Shown piece after piece: positions 35,108-45,489 of a stretch of DNA of 64,000 bases. The stretch comes from Aquimarina latercula DSM 2041. Its GTDB lineage: Bacteria > Bacteroidota > Bacteroidia > Flavobacteriales > Flavobacteriaceae. How positions within the stretch are numbered: position 1 is the stretch's first letter; every line of letters begins with the position of its first letter. The notes beneath the pieces were generated by a model. The model saw only the letters and a list, made by a program, of their open reading frames with translations. It did no database searches and was not told where the DNA came from. A program made the position numbers and the translations under genes. Location of the stretch: contig NZ_AUMK01000005.1 in assembly GCF_000430645.1 (NCBI RefSeq), positions 248,001-312,000 on the forward strand, written 5' to 3'.

Positions 35108-37960
35108 ATGAAAACTGACTCATTTAAACTACGTCATATTGGGCCTTCAGAAAAAGATCTAGGTGACATGTTAAACACCATCAAAGCTGATTCTATAGAT
35201 CAACTTATCTTCGAAACGGTACCAGATGATATTTTATTAAAATCACCCTTACAGCTAGATGAAGCTATGAGTGAGCAAGAATATTCTGCTCATGTGCAAC
35301 TGTTAGCTGCTAAAAACAAAGTATTTAAAACTTATATTGGTTTAGGATATCACGAAGCAAGTTTACCCGCAGTAATACAACGTAATATTCTAGAAAACCC
35401 AGGTTGGTATACTGCGTATACTCCTTATCAAGCAGAAATTGCTCAAGGTAGATTAGAAGCTTTATTGAATTATCAAACGATGGTTTGTGATCTTACAGGA
35501 ATGGAATTAGCCAATGCCTCTTTACTTGATGAAAGTACAGCTGCTGCAGAAGCTATGACCATGTTATTTGCAGTGCGATCTAGAGCTCAGAAAAAAGAAA
35601 ACGTTGACAAATTTTTTGTTTCTCAAGAAATTCTACCGCAGACACTTTCGTTGTTAAAAACAAGAGCAATTCCTTTGGGAATTGAATTAGTTATTGGTGA
35701 CCATACTACATTTAATTTTTCTACTGATTTTTACGGTGCTATTTTACAATATCCAGGAGTATCTGGTCAAGTGTATGATTACGCATCTTTTGTAGAAAAA
35801 GCGCATCAATCAGAAATAAAAGTTGCTGTTGCTGCTGACATTCTTAGCTTGGTAAGCCTTAAATCTCCAGGTAGTTTTGATGTTGATGTAGTAGTTGGAA
35901 CAACACAGCGATTTGGAATTCCATTAGGATATGGAGGTCCTCATGCAGCATATTTTGCAACAAGAGAAGCATATAAAAGAAATATTCCAGGAAGGATCAT
36001 TGGAGTTACCCAAGATATGAATGGAAATCGTGCTTTGCGTATGGCGTTACAAACACGTGAACAACATATCAAACGTGATAAAGCTACTTCAAACATTTGT
36101 ACAGCTCAAGTATTACTTGCTGTAATGGCAGGAATGTATGCTGTATATCACGGTAAAGACGGACTACAATATATCGCCAATAAAGTAAATAGTTCTACTA
36201 CAAGTCTTGCAAATGCTATAACCAAACTAGGTTATAAGCAACTAAACACCGTATTCTTTGATACGATTCGATTTAAAGCAGATGCTAATAAAATTAAAGA
36301 AATAGCTGAAGCTCAAGAAGTAAACTTTTATTATCCAGATACAGAAACCGTATCTATCTCTTTGAATGAAGCTACCACAATTGTTGACATCAATAATATC
36401 GTATCAATTTTTGCAAAAGCTTCTGGAAAGGAATCTATCAAGATAACAGCAATTGATGCTGCCACGAGTATTCCTGATTTTGTAAAACGAAATACTGAAT
36501 TCTTAACAAACGATGTATTTAACACCTATCATTCTGAAACAGAATTGATGCGTTATATCAAAAAACTAGAACGTAAAGATCTTTCTTTAAATCATTCTAT
36601 GATTCCTTTAGGTTCTTGTACAATGAAATTAAATGCCGCATCAGAAATGCTTCCGTTAAGTAATGCGCAATGGGGTAATATACATCCATTAGTTCCTGTT
36701 GAACAGGCTCAAGGATATCAAGAAGTATTAAAAAAATTAGAAGATCAATTAACGGAAATTACTGGTTTTGCAGGAACTTCTTTACAACCTAATTCAGGTG
36801 CGCAAGGAGAATTTGCAGGATTAATGGTTATCCGTGCTTATCACGAATCCAGAGGAGATCATCATAGAAATATTTGCTTAATCCCTTCTTCTGCTCACGG
36901 AACAAATCCTGCATCAGCGGTAATGGCGGGAATGAAAGTCGTAGTAACAAAAGCAACCGAAGAAGGAAATATAGATGTAGAAGATCTTAAAGAAAAAGCA
37001 GAGAAATACAAAGACAATCTTTCTGCACTAATGGTAACATATCCATCCACTCATGGAGTATATGAATCTGCTATCAAAGAAATTACTCAAGTAATTCACG
37101 ATAATGGAGGACAAGTATATATGGATGGTGCTAATATGAATGCTCAGGTGGGATTAACTAATCCAGGTGCTATCGGAGCAGATGTATGTCACCTGAATTT
37201 ACATAAAACATTTGCAATTCCTCATGGAGGTGGTGGACCAGGTGTTGGACCTATTTGTGTAGCCAAACAACTAGTACCATTTTTACCTGGGAATCCAGTA
37301 ATAACTACAGGAGGTGATCAAGCAATAACTGCAATTTCTGCAGCTCCTTGGGGATCGGCTTTGGCTTGTTTGATTTCTTACGGATATATAACAATGCTAG
37401 GAGCACAAGGTTTAAAAGAATCGACAGAATACGCAATCCTTAATGCTAATTATATTAAAGATCGATTAGATGGTCATTATAGCACACTATATTCTGGTGA
37501 ACGTGGTCGTGCAGCTCACGAAATGATTATAGACTGTAGACCTTTTAAAGCACACGGGATCGAAGTAACTGATATCGCTAAGCGATTAATGGATTATGGA
37601 TTCCATGCGCCTACTGTTTCTTTTCCTGTTGCAGGAACTATTATGATCGAACCAACAGAAAGTGAAAGTAAAGCAGAACTGGATCGTTTTTGTGATGCGA
37701 TGATCAGTATCCGTCAGGAAATTTCGGAAGCAAGTTCTGATAATCCAAACAACATAATGAAAAATGCTCCGCATACAATGGCAATGCTAACAGCAGATAC
37801 ATGGGACTTCCCATACACCAGAGAGCAAGCTGCTTATCCACTAACTTATGTTGCAGATAATAAATTCTGGCCTACAGTTAGACGTGTGGATGACGCTTAT
37901 GGTGATAGAAATCTAATTTGTACTTGTACTCCTATTGAAGAATATATGGAGGAAGTATAA
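35108..37960 (+). CDS. gcvP: Glycine dehydrogenase (decarboxylating), P-protein
   Basis: 950 residues from ATG 35108, chosen because [18 protein letters not shown] is the conserved start; an earlier ATG at 35069 would overlap the promoter. One-chain P-protein with both aminotransferase-like halves. The PLP lysine is Lys700 in [18 protein letters not shown]. The C-terminus is complete ([11 protein letters not shown]...[13 protein letters not shown]). It decarboxylates glycine and passes the aminomethyl group to the H-protein lipoamide in the cytoplasm. gcvH and gcvT are not in this window. The gene ends at a strong bidirectional terminator. Confidence 0.97.
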   Translation: MKTDSFKLRHIGPSEKDLGDMLNTIKADSIDQLIFETVPDDILLKSPLQLDEAMSEQEYSAHVQLLAAKNKVFKTYIGLGYHEASLPAVIQRNILENPGWYTAYTPYQAEIAQGRLEALLNYQTMVCDLTGMELANASLLDESTAAAEAMTMLFAVRSRAQKKENVDKFFVSQEILPQTLSLLKTRAIPLGIELVIGDHTTFNFSTDFYGAILQYPGVSGQVYDYASFVEKAHQSEIKVAVAADILSLVSLKSPGSFDVDVVVGTTQRFGIPLGYGGPHAAYFATREAYKRNIPGRIIGVTQDMNGNRALRMALQTREQHIKRDKATSNICTAQVLLAVMAGMYAVYHGKDGLQYIANKVNSSTTSLANAITKLGYKQLNTVFFDTIRFKADANKIKEIAEAQEVNFYYPDTETVSISLNEATTIVDINNIVSIFAKASGKESIKITAIDAATSIPDFVKRNTEFLTNDVFNTYHSETELMRYIKKLERKDLSLNHSMIPLGSCTMKLNAASEMLPLSNAQWGNIHPLVPVEQAQGYQEVLKKLEDQLTEITGFAGTSLQPNSGAQGEFAGLMVIRAYHESRGDHHRNICLIPSSAHGTNPASAVMAGMKVVVTKATEEGNIDVEDLKEKAEKYKDNLSALMVTYPSTHGVYESAIKEITQVIHDNGGQVYMDGANMNAQVGLTNPGAIGADVCHLNLHKTFAIPHGGGGPGVGPICVAKQLVPFLPGNPVITTGGDQAITAISAAPWGSALACLISYGYITMLGAQGLKESTEYAILNANYIKDRLDGHYSTLYSGERGRAAHEMIIDCRPFKAHGIEVTDIAKRLMDYGFHAPTVSFPVAGTIMIEPTESESKAELDRFCDAMISIRQEISEASSDNPNNIMKNAPHTMAMLTADTWDFPYTREQAAYPLTYVADNKFWPTVRRVDDAYGDRNLICTCTPIEEYMEEV

Positions 37961-37979
37961 ATTTATATACTAAGCAATA

Positions 37980-38018
37980 AAATTGCCTGAGACTTAGAAT
38001 GATAGTCTCAGGCAATTT
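37980..38018. terminator. Bidirectional terminator, gcvP and esterase
   Basis: The fifteen-base-pair stem AAATTGCCTGAGACT / AGTCTCAGGCAATTT (37980-37994 with 38004-38018) has a nine-base loop; A and T runs flank it on both sides. Confidence 0.9.
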
Positions 38019-38029
38019 TTATTTTATAA

Positions 38030-38752
38030 CTAAATGGTTTTTAGAAAGCCCTTGACAGCTTTCCAATAGCTTTCATTATCCGAAAACCTTTCCCAAAGCG
38101 CTCTAGAACCATGATTCCCTTTAGTCTTAGGTAAAAAGAATTGTTTTTTTTCTGAGGTAATTGCATTATAGATTCCTGACCAACTCTTTTTTTCATTTTG
38201 TGCAGAAGTAATAAATACCGGAATCTTAATGTTAGCAGCACTACTAGTAATATAATTCTTTTCGCCAAAATATTCCCCAGGAGAAAACGACAATACTCCG
38301 TTCACAACATCTGGATAATCTCCTGCATATTTTAATACTAAAGATGAAGAATATGAACTTCCCCAAATAATAATTTTCTTAGGCTTATATGTCTTTTTTA
38401 CATATGCAATAGCAGATTCCACATCTTGATAAGCATCCTTAAATTCAGTTTGCTTACCTTCTGTTTTAGCCACAGTGTTCGTTTTATTTGTTATATCATT
38501 TACTGAACCTCCTGATCGTTGATCAACAGCAAAACAATTATACCCTAATTTATTTAGTTTTGGAGCAATCTCCATATATTCCCCTCTACTCCATCCTGCC
38601 TGATGAAAAAGAATAATAAACGGATCACTTTCTTTGGCTTCATATAGATCCGCGGTCATCATTAATCCATCTTTAGACGGAAAATCAATTGTTTTTTGAC
38701 CATACAGTGATACTGTTAAAAATATGATTGCTGAAGTAAGAATACTTTTCAT
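38030..38752 (-). CDS. Exported alpha/beta hydrolase
   Basis: 240 residues from ATG 38752, where the signal peptide MKSILTSAIIFLTVSLYGQ begins. The fold shows FHQAGWSRGEY (oxyanion strand), the nucleophile elbow WGSSYSSSLV (G-x-S-x-S), and a probable catalytic His in KGNHGSRALW. It resembles dienelactone-hydrolase/S9-like enzymes. The substrate is unknown; periplasmic. It converges on gcvP. Confidence 0.82.
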   Translation of the reverse strand: MKSILTSAIIFLTVSLYGQKTIDFPSKDGLMMTADLYEAKESDPFIILFHQAGWSRGEYMEIAPKLNKLGYNCFAVDQRSGGSVNDITNKTNTVAKTEGKQTEFKDAYQDVESAIAYVKKTYKPKKIIIWGSSYSSSLVLKYAGDYPDVVNGVLSFSPGEYFGEKNYITSSAANIKIPVFITSAQNEKKSWSGIYNAITSEKKQFFLPKTKGNHGSRALWERFSDNESYWKAVKGFLKTI

Positions 38753-38846
38753 AGAAAATAAATAATTAGTTAAGACCATACCGTCGTTAAAATACTAAAT
38801 TACTTACTTGATTAATCTTATTGTTTTGTTATAGTTTCTAGAGCTA

Positions 38847-40226
38847 TTATATAGGGACAATATTTCTATCTCCATTTTTACGGAGATAACTTTTAATTAT
38901 TTTAGTGGTATGATACGTATGCTTCTGAAGATTCAAGAAATTATCAAAATCTTCTATAGAAACAATTTGTTCATCTTCTTGAATATATCCAAACCCCTTA
39001 TAAATCCCATCCTGTATCATTACAAAACTTTGTTCATTAAAAGTTCTCCCTTTTTCCTTTATAAAATAACTTTTTTGATCTCTCCTAAGAGAAGACAATG
39101 CTTTTTGCACTCTCATATTATACAACGCAACAGACTCATTTCCAATACAAATACCTTTACAGTTCTTAATTTTATAATGAGAGCAGTTATCTGTAGTGCT
39201 CTGCAGACTACAATACCTAGGACATAATTGAAACATTTCGCAAAGCTGTTCCAACTTCTCTATCGCTTCTGCTCTACTATAAAAAATCTCCACAGAGTGA
39301 TCAAACGTTTGTGATCTATCTATAGCCAATTGCACAACACCTTTTCTATTCGTATAAAACATAATACAATATGGAGCTACTGGTTTTTTCTGAGCTCTAT
39401 TAAATTTCGGATAGTGCTTTTGAATTTTTTCTGATTCTAATAATAGCGCTACTAATTCGTTACCAGTAACCTCATAATCTATGGCATATGTTTCCTGACC
39501 TAGAGCATATTCTTTATTTTTTTTATCATAAAAATGACTAATGACACGTTGTTTAATATTCTTCGCTTTACCTGCATATATCACTTTCCCTTTTTGATTT
39601 TTAAACAAATAAACCCCCGTTTCTTCGGGCAATACATCTATATTTTCTATTTTAAGATGAGGAGGTAATGTTGCTTCTTTAGATCGTACATTTAAAAACT
39701 TATTGATAATTTCAAATTCTGGATCAAGACTAAGAATGCGCTGAAACAAGATAACAGTAGCATCTGTATCGCCTTCTGCTCTATGTCGACCTTCTAATGG
39801 AATGTTAAGTGAGGAACACAATTTCCCTAAACTATAAGAAAACATACCGGGAATTAACTTTCTAGATAAACGAACTGTACACAACTTCTTACGAACAAAA
39901 GAATATCCTAAATTTTTAAATTCACCTTTGATCACATTATAATCAAAGTTCACATTGTGAGCCACAAAAACAGCATCCGATGTCATCTCTATAATTCGCT
40001 CTGCAATTTCGTGAAACCTTGGTGCATTTCTTACCATATCATTATCTATTCCTGTTAATCCCGTTATAAAAGGAGGAATATGACATTCAGGATTCACCAA
40101 AGAAGTAAATTTATCCATAACAATATCGTCTTTTAGCAATACAATACAGATTTCTGTAATGCGATTACCATTAATGCCTTTACCCGTAGTTTCGACATCA
40201 ATAATAGCATATAATTTTTCTGACAT
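38847..40226 (-). CDS. DEDDh exonuclease fused to GIY-YIG nuclease (DnaQ + UvrC/Cho-like)
   Basis: 459 residues from ATG 40226 (a longer frame starts on the promoter box and is rejected). Residues 1-165 form a DnaQ-type 3'-5' exonuclease: IIDVETTGKG, HNVNFDYNVI, and HRAEGDTDAT supply the D-E-D-D-H set. Residues 205-290 form a GIY-YIG domain as in UvrC and Cho (GVYLFKNQKGKVIYAGKAK...R; catalytic Glu probably in ALLLESEKI). The rest carries four Cys (LCPRYCS, NCSHYKIKNCKGICIG), which may bind metal. Probably a DNA-repair nuclease. Similar fusions are known in actinobacteria and Bacteroidota. Confidence 0.9.
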   Translation of the reverse strand: MSEKLYAIIDVETTGKGINGNRITEICIVLLKDDIVMDKFTSLVNPECHIPPFITGLTGIDNDMVRNAPRFHEIAERIIEMTSDAVFVAHNVNFDYNVIKGEFKNLGYSFVRKKLCTVRLSRKLIPGMFSYSLGKLCSSLNIPLEGRHRAEGDTDATVILFQRILSLDPEFEIINKFLNVRSKEATLPPHLKIENIDVLPEETGVYLFKNQKGKVIYAGKAKNIKQRVISHFYDKKNKEYALGQETYAIDYEVTGNELVALLLESEKIQKHYPKFNRAQKKPVAPYCIMFYTNRKGVVQLAIDRSQTFDHSVEIFYSRAEAIEKLEQLCEMFQLCPRYCSLQSTTDNCSHYKIKNCKGICIGNESVALYNMRVQKALSSLRRDQKSYFIKEKGRTFNEQSFVMIQDGIYKGFGYIQEDEQIVSIEDFDNFLNLQKHTYHTTKIIKSYLRKNGDRNIVPI

Positions 40227-40244
40227 TACATTTCTTTTGAAATG

Positions 40245-40302
40245 CAAATCTAAAAGAAATATTCGATATTTGGAATTTTTCCTTTTATAATGGAATTTTT
40301 CC
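40245..40302 (-). promoter_or_regulatory. Promoter and twin palindromes of the exonuclease gene
   Basis: TAGATTTG (40252-40245, minus strand) is a TAnnTTTG box 19 bases before ATG 40226. Upstream are two identical copies of GGAATTTTTCC (40272-40282 and 40292-40302) spaced exactly 20 bases, two turns of the helix, as expected for a cooperative binding site. Confidence 0.6.
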
Positions 40303-40372
40303 TAAACAAAACTTATAGTAAACATAAGAGAAAATAATGTTGCCTATAATCTTTGATATAAAACACTAACTA

Positions 40373-40783
40373 TTATCTAAGAAGATAAGCAGCTAACCGA
40401 GTCGCATTCTCCTGATATGTATTCGCATAAGAAACAGGAAGTTCATTCTTTTTATAATAGGCAGTCAAGGTTTGTTTAGAGACAAAACTCATTGTTGCTT
40501 TTGAGTAACATTGAATCAATGCTTCTAATTTAAAAGAAACCGCAACCGCTGCAAATTTACCCTTAGTCTGTCTAGTAATAATAGCAATATGATCAGGTTT
40601 AACAGTATCAAAAAAATTATGAATCTCCTTTAGGAAAGTCTGAACATCCTCGTTTTTTTGATCATCGATAATTTCTACATATTTATCCTTACCTGTCAGA
40701 TTTATATAGTTACCCAGTTCATCCTTAGACAACACTACAGAGATAGCTCTTTTTTTATTTATTTCGATTCCGATTACTTTCAT
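40373..40783 (-). CDS. DUF3010-family protein
   Basis: 136 residues, standard for DUF3010. The N-terminal GIEINKKRAISVVL and the later KGKFAAVAVSFKLEA segments are the conserved parts of the family, which looks like a small RNase H-like fold (inference). Function is unknown. It is monocistronic, divergent from the PL6 alginate lyase gene, and upstream of the exonuclease-GIY-YIG gene on the same strand. Confidence 0.75.
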   Translation of the reverse strand: MKVIGIEINKKRAISVVLSKDELGNYINLTGKDKYVEIIDDQKNEDVQTFLKEIHNFFDTVKPDHIAIITRQTKGKFAAVAVSFKLEALIQCYSKATMSFVSKQTLTAYYKKNELPVSYANTYQENATRLAAYLLR

Positions 40784-40996
40784 TTTATCAAAGTTAGTAT
40801 ATAATTTCTAAAAGATATCCTCTAACATTTATTTGAAAATCTCATTTAACAAAACCAACCTAGAGTGATATAAGCTTTCTTAATATTTATTCTTATACAT
40901 CAGGAATGCAACCACTCTTACTTATTCAATTAATTAACGAAATTAATATGTCTATCACATTTAAAGTAAAACAAAATTGACATATCATTAAAAAAA
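40784..40996. other. Intergenic part between DUF3010 and alginate lyase
   Basis: Together with the operator and leader (to 41117) this is a 334-base divergent region. No gene or RNA is recognised in 40784-40996. Confidence 0.4.
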
Positions 40997-41022
40997 CTTT
41001 AAATTGGTCAACCAATTTAAAG
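40997..41022 (+). promoter_or_regulatory. UxuR/ExuR-type palindromic operator before the PL6 lyase
   Basis: CTTTAAATTGGT-CA-ACCAATTTAAAG: 12-base arms, perfect. The core AAATTGG..NN..CCAATTT is the known operator type of the GntR/FadR-family hexuronate regulators UxuR and ExuR (AAATTGGTATACCAATTT in E. coli). A TAGCTTTT box at 41037-41044 would put the operator over the -33 region, so repression in the absence of uronate is likely (inference). Confidence 0.7.
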
Positions 41023-41117
41023 CACAAAATTAATACTAGCTTTTAAAACCTAAAACATCAAACCAAAAATTCGAAGGCTAGCTCATTTTTATAACTAAAC
41101 TATTTAACACATTTTAT

Positions 41118-44100
41118 ATGAAAAATCTTCGCACATTTTGGTCTGAAAAAAAATATGATTTTGCCGTTTTTCCCAATACAGGGTTACTAAAAAAAAGAAG
41201 GCTGAAAGAATTATTTATAATTTCTTTTCTGTTTTCGTCTCACATTTTTGCTACTGAATACACAATTAGTTCAATAGATGATTTCAACAATTTAAGCTTA
41301 TCTCCAGGTGATGTTGTTATTTGGGAAGATGGAGTCTATAATGATGATGAACGACTTGTATTTAGAGCTAATGGTACCTCATCAAATCCAATTACATTAA
41401 AAGCCGAAACCCCAGGTGGCGTTGTTTTTAATAATGGACTACAAATGGATATTGCTGGGAATTATTTAATAGTCGAAGGGTTTCATTGGAAAGGAGGTTA
41501 CGGAGCTAGTAATTTCATCCAATTCAGAAATGGAACTACATATGCACAAAATTCTACAATACGAAATTGCGTAATTGATGGTTTAGGGGTTGAACCAGGT
41601 GATGCAGCAGAAGCCGAACAAGATGGGGCAATCGTGAAACATAGGTGGATTGTATTATACGGAAACAATAATAGTGTATTATATTGTTCTTTTTTAAATA
41701 AATCTACTGCTGGTGCCTTAGTGCTAGTAGAACTAGAGTACAATGCAGAAACTAATCGATGTGACATTGTCGGTCATACAATAAGCAACAATTATTTTTA
41801 CAAATATGAAAAAATGGATCCTTCACTATCAAATTCTGGTGATAGTGAAACAATTCGCGTGGGTACAAGCGAATTCCAAAATGTAGATTGTAGAACAACA
41901 GTTAGTAATAACTATTTTGTTGAAGCTGATGGAGAAAATGAAATTATTACTAATAAAAGTGACAATAACATTTACCAAAACAACACTTTTAGAAGATGTA
42001 GAGGTTCTCTAACACTACGTCATGGTTCTGGTGCTACGGTAGAAGGGAATTATTTTTTAGGAGAAAATGTTGATGGAACAGGAGGAATTCGAATCGTTGA
42101 TAGTGATCATTCGATTATTAACAATTACATTCAGGATTGTATTACCGTTATTGATCAAGCAAAATGGAATAATGGAATTACATTTATGGGAGGTTCCACC
42201 AATTCTCAAGATAATTGCAACTCCACAAGTGTTTCTAATGGGTATCAAAAATCAGAAGATATTACTGTTTCAAACAACACTATAGTAAATACAAGTGCAC
42301 CATTATTTTTTAATGGAGATAAGGGTACAAGTAGTAATACCGGTAACGTTTCTAACAATGTTGTTTTCTTCTCTAATAACTCATCAAATATTACCGATGT
42401 TATAACCGAAGATGATCCTGGAGATTTTTCAGATATCGGTTCTTCAGTAACTTATTCCGGAAACGTATATAACAATACAAGCTTAGGGGCATCTGTTAAT
42501 GGGTTTTCTCCAGCAAATTTATCCGCTAGTAGTAATGGTGAGATTTTTAATATTTCTGGCACTAGTGCAGGGTCCAACATACCACAATCTCCTTACTCTA
42601 ATAATGATGTAGGATCTAACGTTGGTGCTTGCTTTGTTAATTCTATTGGAAATCCTCTTGGTTCTTGTAGTAACACACCACCAACTGATATATTAGCCGT
42701 ATCCAACATTGATGATTTTAGTGCTAGTTCTCAAAGCAAAACACTCACCATAACATCCAACGTTAACTGGACAATATCTGATAATAGTTCTTGGATTACT
42801 GTAAGCCCTTTATCTGGAACAAATAATGGAGATGCTACAATAACGGTCACTGCTAATTCCCAAAACACCTCCAGAACCGGGATAATAACGGTGGCTGGAG
42901 GTTCAATAACTAGAACTATTACAATTACGCAATTAGGTATTGTATCAGACATTTTGATAGATTCTGTGGTTCTTACACCCAACGATACCACTCTTGAAAT
43001 TGGAAATACATTACAGTTAACAGCCACCATATCTCCATCGGACGCAACCAATCAAAATATTACTTACACCAGTAATAATCCAACTGTTGTAACAGTTAAT
43101 TCGAATGGATTGATTAGCGCCACTAATGTTGGAGAAGCCGTTATAACAGTTACAACAGATGACGGAGGATTCACAGACACCACTACTATAAATGTAATTA
43201 CCCCAACAACAGGAACAAATCTAGCTTTAAATAAACCAATCACTGCTACAGGTACACCAGATAGCAATAATATTGCTTCCAATCTTGTAGATAATTCTAC
43301 TACGTCACGTTGGTCTGTTAATGGCTTTCCTAATTCCTTTACAGTAGACCTTGGAGCTATTTATAGTATTAATAAAACAGAGCTGGTTTTTTACCAAGAT
43401 AGAGCCTATCAATATACCATAGAGATAGCTACAGAATCTAATGGGCCATACACGGAAATAATTGACAGAAGCAATAACTCAACTCCTGGAACCGTTGCTG
43501 CTCCCGTAACCGACCTATTCTCTCCTGTTAATGCTCGTTTCATTAAAGTAGCTGTTTCCGGAGCGTCAGGTTATTCAGGACCTTGGATTAGTATATTAGA
43601 GTTTAGAGCTTTTGGTTCTTCTATTGATACTCCAAATTGTATTGCAGGAAGTAATCTATCATTAAACGCAAACCTTTCTAGTTACAGCAACCAACAAACA
43701 GAAAATCCAGCAAGCAATATTTTGGATGACAATACCGATAACAGATGGTCTGCAGAAGGGTTTCCGCAAAACGCGGTAATAGATTTAGGAGAAGAATATA
43801 CTATCAACGAAATTAACTTATATCCGTATAATGACAGAGCATATCAGTTCATTGTAGAAGGTTCTAGCAACTCCCCTACTTCTGGTTTTTCCATTTTAAC
43901 AAATGCTTCCAATAATACCTCTGGCGGCTCAGTAATTAACAGGGATTTTTCGGAGCAATCAGTTAGATATGTCAAACTTACAATAACAGGTGCATCTGGA
44001 TATTCTGGCAATTGGTCATCTATTAAAGAATTTGAAGTAATCTGTTCTGGTAGTAGTCAAAGTTTATCAAACAGAAGCGAACCTTTAGAGAATAATGAAA

Positions 44101-44348
44101 TTTTGATATATCCGAATCCTTTTACAACAAACCTTACGATTCAATTACCAAAAAACAATACCGAAATTACCAAAGCACAAATAATAGATGTATTTGGTAG
44201 AGAAGTTGCTGGTAAATCTATACCGAACTCCTCATCTAACAACGTTAGTTTTGTCACAAACTTACCTAAGGGTATTTATTTCCTGAGGTTATTGAACTCT
44301 GCAAACAAAGTAATTAAAACGAAAAAAGTAATTAGTAATAATTACTAA
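41118..44348 (+). CDS. Modular PL6 alginate lyase exported by T9SS
   Basis: 1076 residues. Signal peptide with a long basic n-region (hydrophobic part about 30-45). Parallel beta-helix PL6 domain (about 48-510) with catalytic Lys280 (ITNKSDN) and Arg301 (LTLRHG), the 21-residue spacing of chondroitinase B and alginate PL6 enzymes. Then BACON-like (about 530-613), Big_2 (about 615-693), two F5/8 type C (CBM32-like) modules (about 700-840 and 845-975) and a C-terminal Por secretion domain (about 995-1076, LIYPNPF...LPKGIYFLRL). It cleaves alginate (or related uronan) at the cell surface or outside. Confidence 0.9.
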   Translation: MKNLRTFWSEKKYDFAVFPNTGLLKKRRLKELFIISFLFSSHIFATEYTISSIDDFNNLSLSPGDVVIWEDGVYNDDERLVFRANGTSSNPITLKAETPGGVVFNNGLQMDIAGNYLIVEGFHWKGGYGASNFIQFRNGTTYAQNSTIRNCVIDGLGVEPGDAAEAEQDGAIVKHRWIVLYGNNNSVLYCSFLNKSTAGALVLVELEYNAETNRCDIVGHTISNNYFYKYEKMDPSLSNSGDSETIRVGTSEFQNVDCRTTVSNNYFVEADGENEIITNKSDNNIYQNNTFRRCRGSLTLRHGSGATVEGNYFLGENVDGTGGIRIVDSDHSIINNYIQDCITVIDQAKWNNGITFMGGSTNSQDNCNSTSVSNGYQKSEDITVSNNTIVNTSAPLFFNGDKGTSSNTGNVSNNVVFFSNNSSNITDVITEDDPGDFSDIGSSVTYSGNVYNNTSLGASVNGFSPANLSASSNGEIFNISGTSAGSNIPQSPYSNNDVGSNVGACFVNSIGNPLGSCSNTPPTDILAVSNIDDFSASSQSKTLTITSNVNWTISDNSSWITVSPLSGTNNGDATITVTANSQNTSRTGIITVAGGSITRTITITQLGIVSDILIDSVVLTPNDTTLEIGNTLQLTATISPSDATNQNITYTSNNPTVVTVNSNGLISATNVGEAVITVTTDDGGFTDTTTINVITPTTGTNLALNKPITATGTPDSNNIASNLVDNSTTSRWSVNGFPNSFTVDLGAIYSINKTELVFYQDRAYQYTIEIATESNGPYTEIIDRSNNSTPGTVAAPVTDLFSPVNARFIKVAVSGASGYSGPWISILEFRAFGSSIDTPNCIAGSNLSLNANLSSYSNQQTENPASNILDDNTDNRWSAEGFPQNAVIDLGEEYTINEINLYPYNDRAYQFIVEGSSNSPTSGFSILTNASNNTSGGSVINRDFSEQSVRYVKLTITGASGYSGNWSSIKEFEVICSGSSQSLSNRSEPLENNEILIYPNPFTTNLTIQLPKNNTEITKAQIIDVFGREVAGKSIPNSSSNNVSFVTNLPKGIYFLRLLNSANKVIKTKKVISNNY

Positions 44349-44368
44349 AAAATATTTATTCCTTTCAG

Positions 44369-44416
44369 ACTATGGTTGATTTTTTAGGTTACACTAACTA
44401 TTCAGCCATAGTTTTT
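44369..44416. terminator. Terminator between PL6 lyase and ada
   Basis: The stem ACTATGGTTGA / TCAGCCATAGT (44369-44379 with 44402-44412) contains one wobble pair, with T-run on the right. It serves the + lyase gene. Confidence 0.65.
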
Positions 44417-44436
44417 ATATCACATATTCCCAAAAA

Positions 44437-45486
44437 CTAACTATCTTTTTCATGTGACAATAACCATTTTTTGCGTTCTATTCCTCCACTATATCCTGTC
44501 ATATTTCCATTTTTTCCTATAACTCTATGACAAGGAATTATTATGGATATTCTATTACATCCATTAGCAGAAGCTACGGCTCTAATCGCTTTTGGTTTAC
44601 ATATCCTTTCTGCTTGTTGCTGATATGTTATTGTTTCTCCATATTTAATTTCTTTTATGCCATCCCAAACTATATTTTGAAACTCAGTTCCTGGTGTTTC
44701 AAGAAGAACATCAAAAACCTTTCGTTTTCCGTCAAAATATTCAGCCACCTCTCTTTTAGCTTGTTTAATATGTTTATTATTTCCTGCCAGTATCGAAGCA
44801 TTCAATCGCTTCTGCAAATCTTCAAATTCTGTTTCTAGTAATTGTCTATCTACAAATTCTAAAAGACAAACTCCCTGTTCGGTAGCACAAATAAACATTG
44901 GACCTAACGGTGTTGTTAATCTATCAATTAAAATTATTTTTTTATCACTGCTTTTTTTTGGAGAATCTCCTATCATCTTTTTAAAAGTGTACCCAAAACC
45001 ACTTAAAGACTCATAGCCCATATCAAAGGCTGTATGTGTGGCGTTTTTACCTTTTTTTATTTCTTGAAAAGCATTATTAATTCGATACATTCTTTGATAA
45101 CTATGAAATGTCATTCCGTAGCTTTTCTTAAACCATCTTCTTACAATCTCTGGGCTAATTGCCAATTTTCGCAATTGATTATCAGTAATTTTCTCTTTTG
45201 GATTTTGTCGCACTAAAGCTATTGCTCTTTCTACATGATCAGGAGCCATATTGGCATTCTCTGTTGGTTTGCAAATTTTACAAGGTCTGTATCCATTATC
45301 CAAAGCATCTTTAATCGATGTATAAAACTCTACATTTTCTAATTTAGGTTTTCTAGCTCTACAAGTCGCTATACAAAAAATGGAAGTTGTTTTTACTCCT
45401 ACAAAAAAGATACCCACAAAGCTTTCTTTTCGTTCCAATAAAGCTTTATAATATAATTCTATTTTATCATTTTCCGTTACTAACAT
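44437..45486 (-). CDS. ada: Bifunctional Ada: AraC-type activator and O6-alkylguanine methyltransferase
   Basis: 349 residues, full Ada layout. The N-terminal zinc domain has the four Cys in IFCIATC and YRPCKICKP, the first of which takes methyl groups from phosphotriesters. An AraC-type HTH (about 85-175, GFGYTFKKMIGDSP) and the C-terminal methyltransferase domain with PCHRVIG follow. It repairs alkylated DNA and activates its own regulon once methylated. The gene starts three bases after the PEP-mutase-like gene and is probably co-transcribed with it. Confidence 0.95.
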   Translation of the reverse strand: MLVTENDKIELYYKALLERKESFVGIFFVGVKTTSIFCIATCRARKPKLENVEFYTSIKDALDNGYRPCKICKPTENANMAPDHVERAIALVRQNPKEKITDNQLRKLAISPEIVRRWFKKSYGMTFHSYQRMYRINNAFQEIKKGKNATHTAFDMGYESLSGFGYTFKKMIGDSPKKSSDKKIILIDRLTTPLGPMFICATEQGVCLLEFVDRQLLETEFEDLQKRLNASILAGNNKHIKQAKREVAEYFDGKRKVFDVLLETPGTEFQNIVWDGIKEIKYGETITYQQQAERICKPKAIRAVASANGCNRISIIIPCHRVIGKNGNMTGYSGGIERKKWLLSHEKDS

Positions 45487-45489
45487 ATC

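Noticed and set aside
40227..40247. Earlier TTG start for the exonuclease-GIY-YIG gene
   Set aside because: It lies in the TAGATTTG promoter box; ATG 40226 begins the exonuclease fold directly.
42731..43051. Minus-strand frame of 106 codons
   Set aside because: Antisense to the BACON/Big_2 region of the PL6 lyase; composition is the complement of a repetitive Thr/Ser/Val-rich domain.
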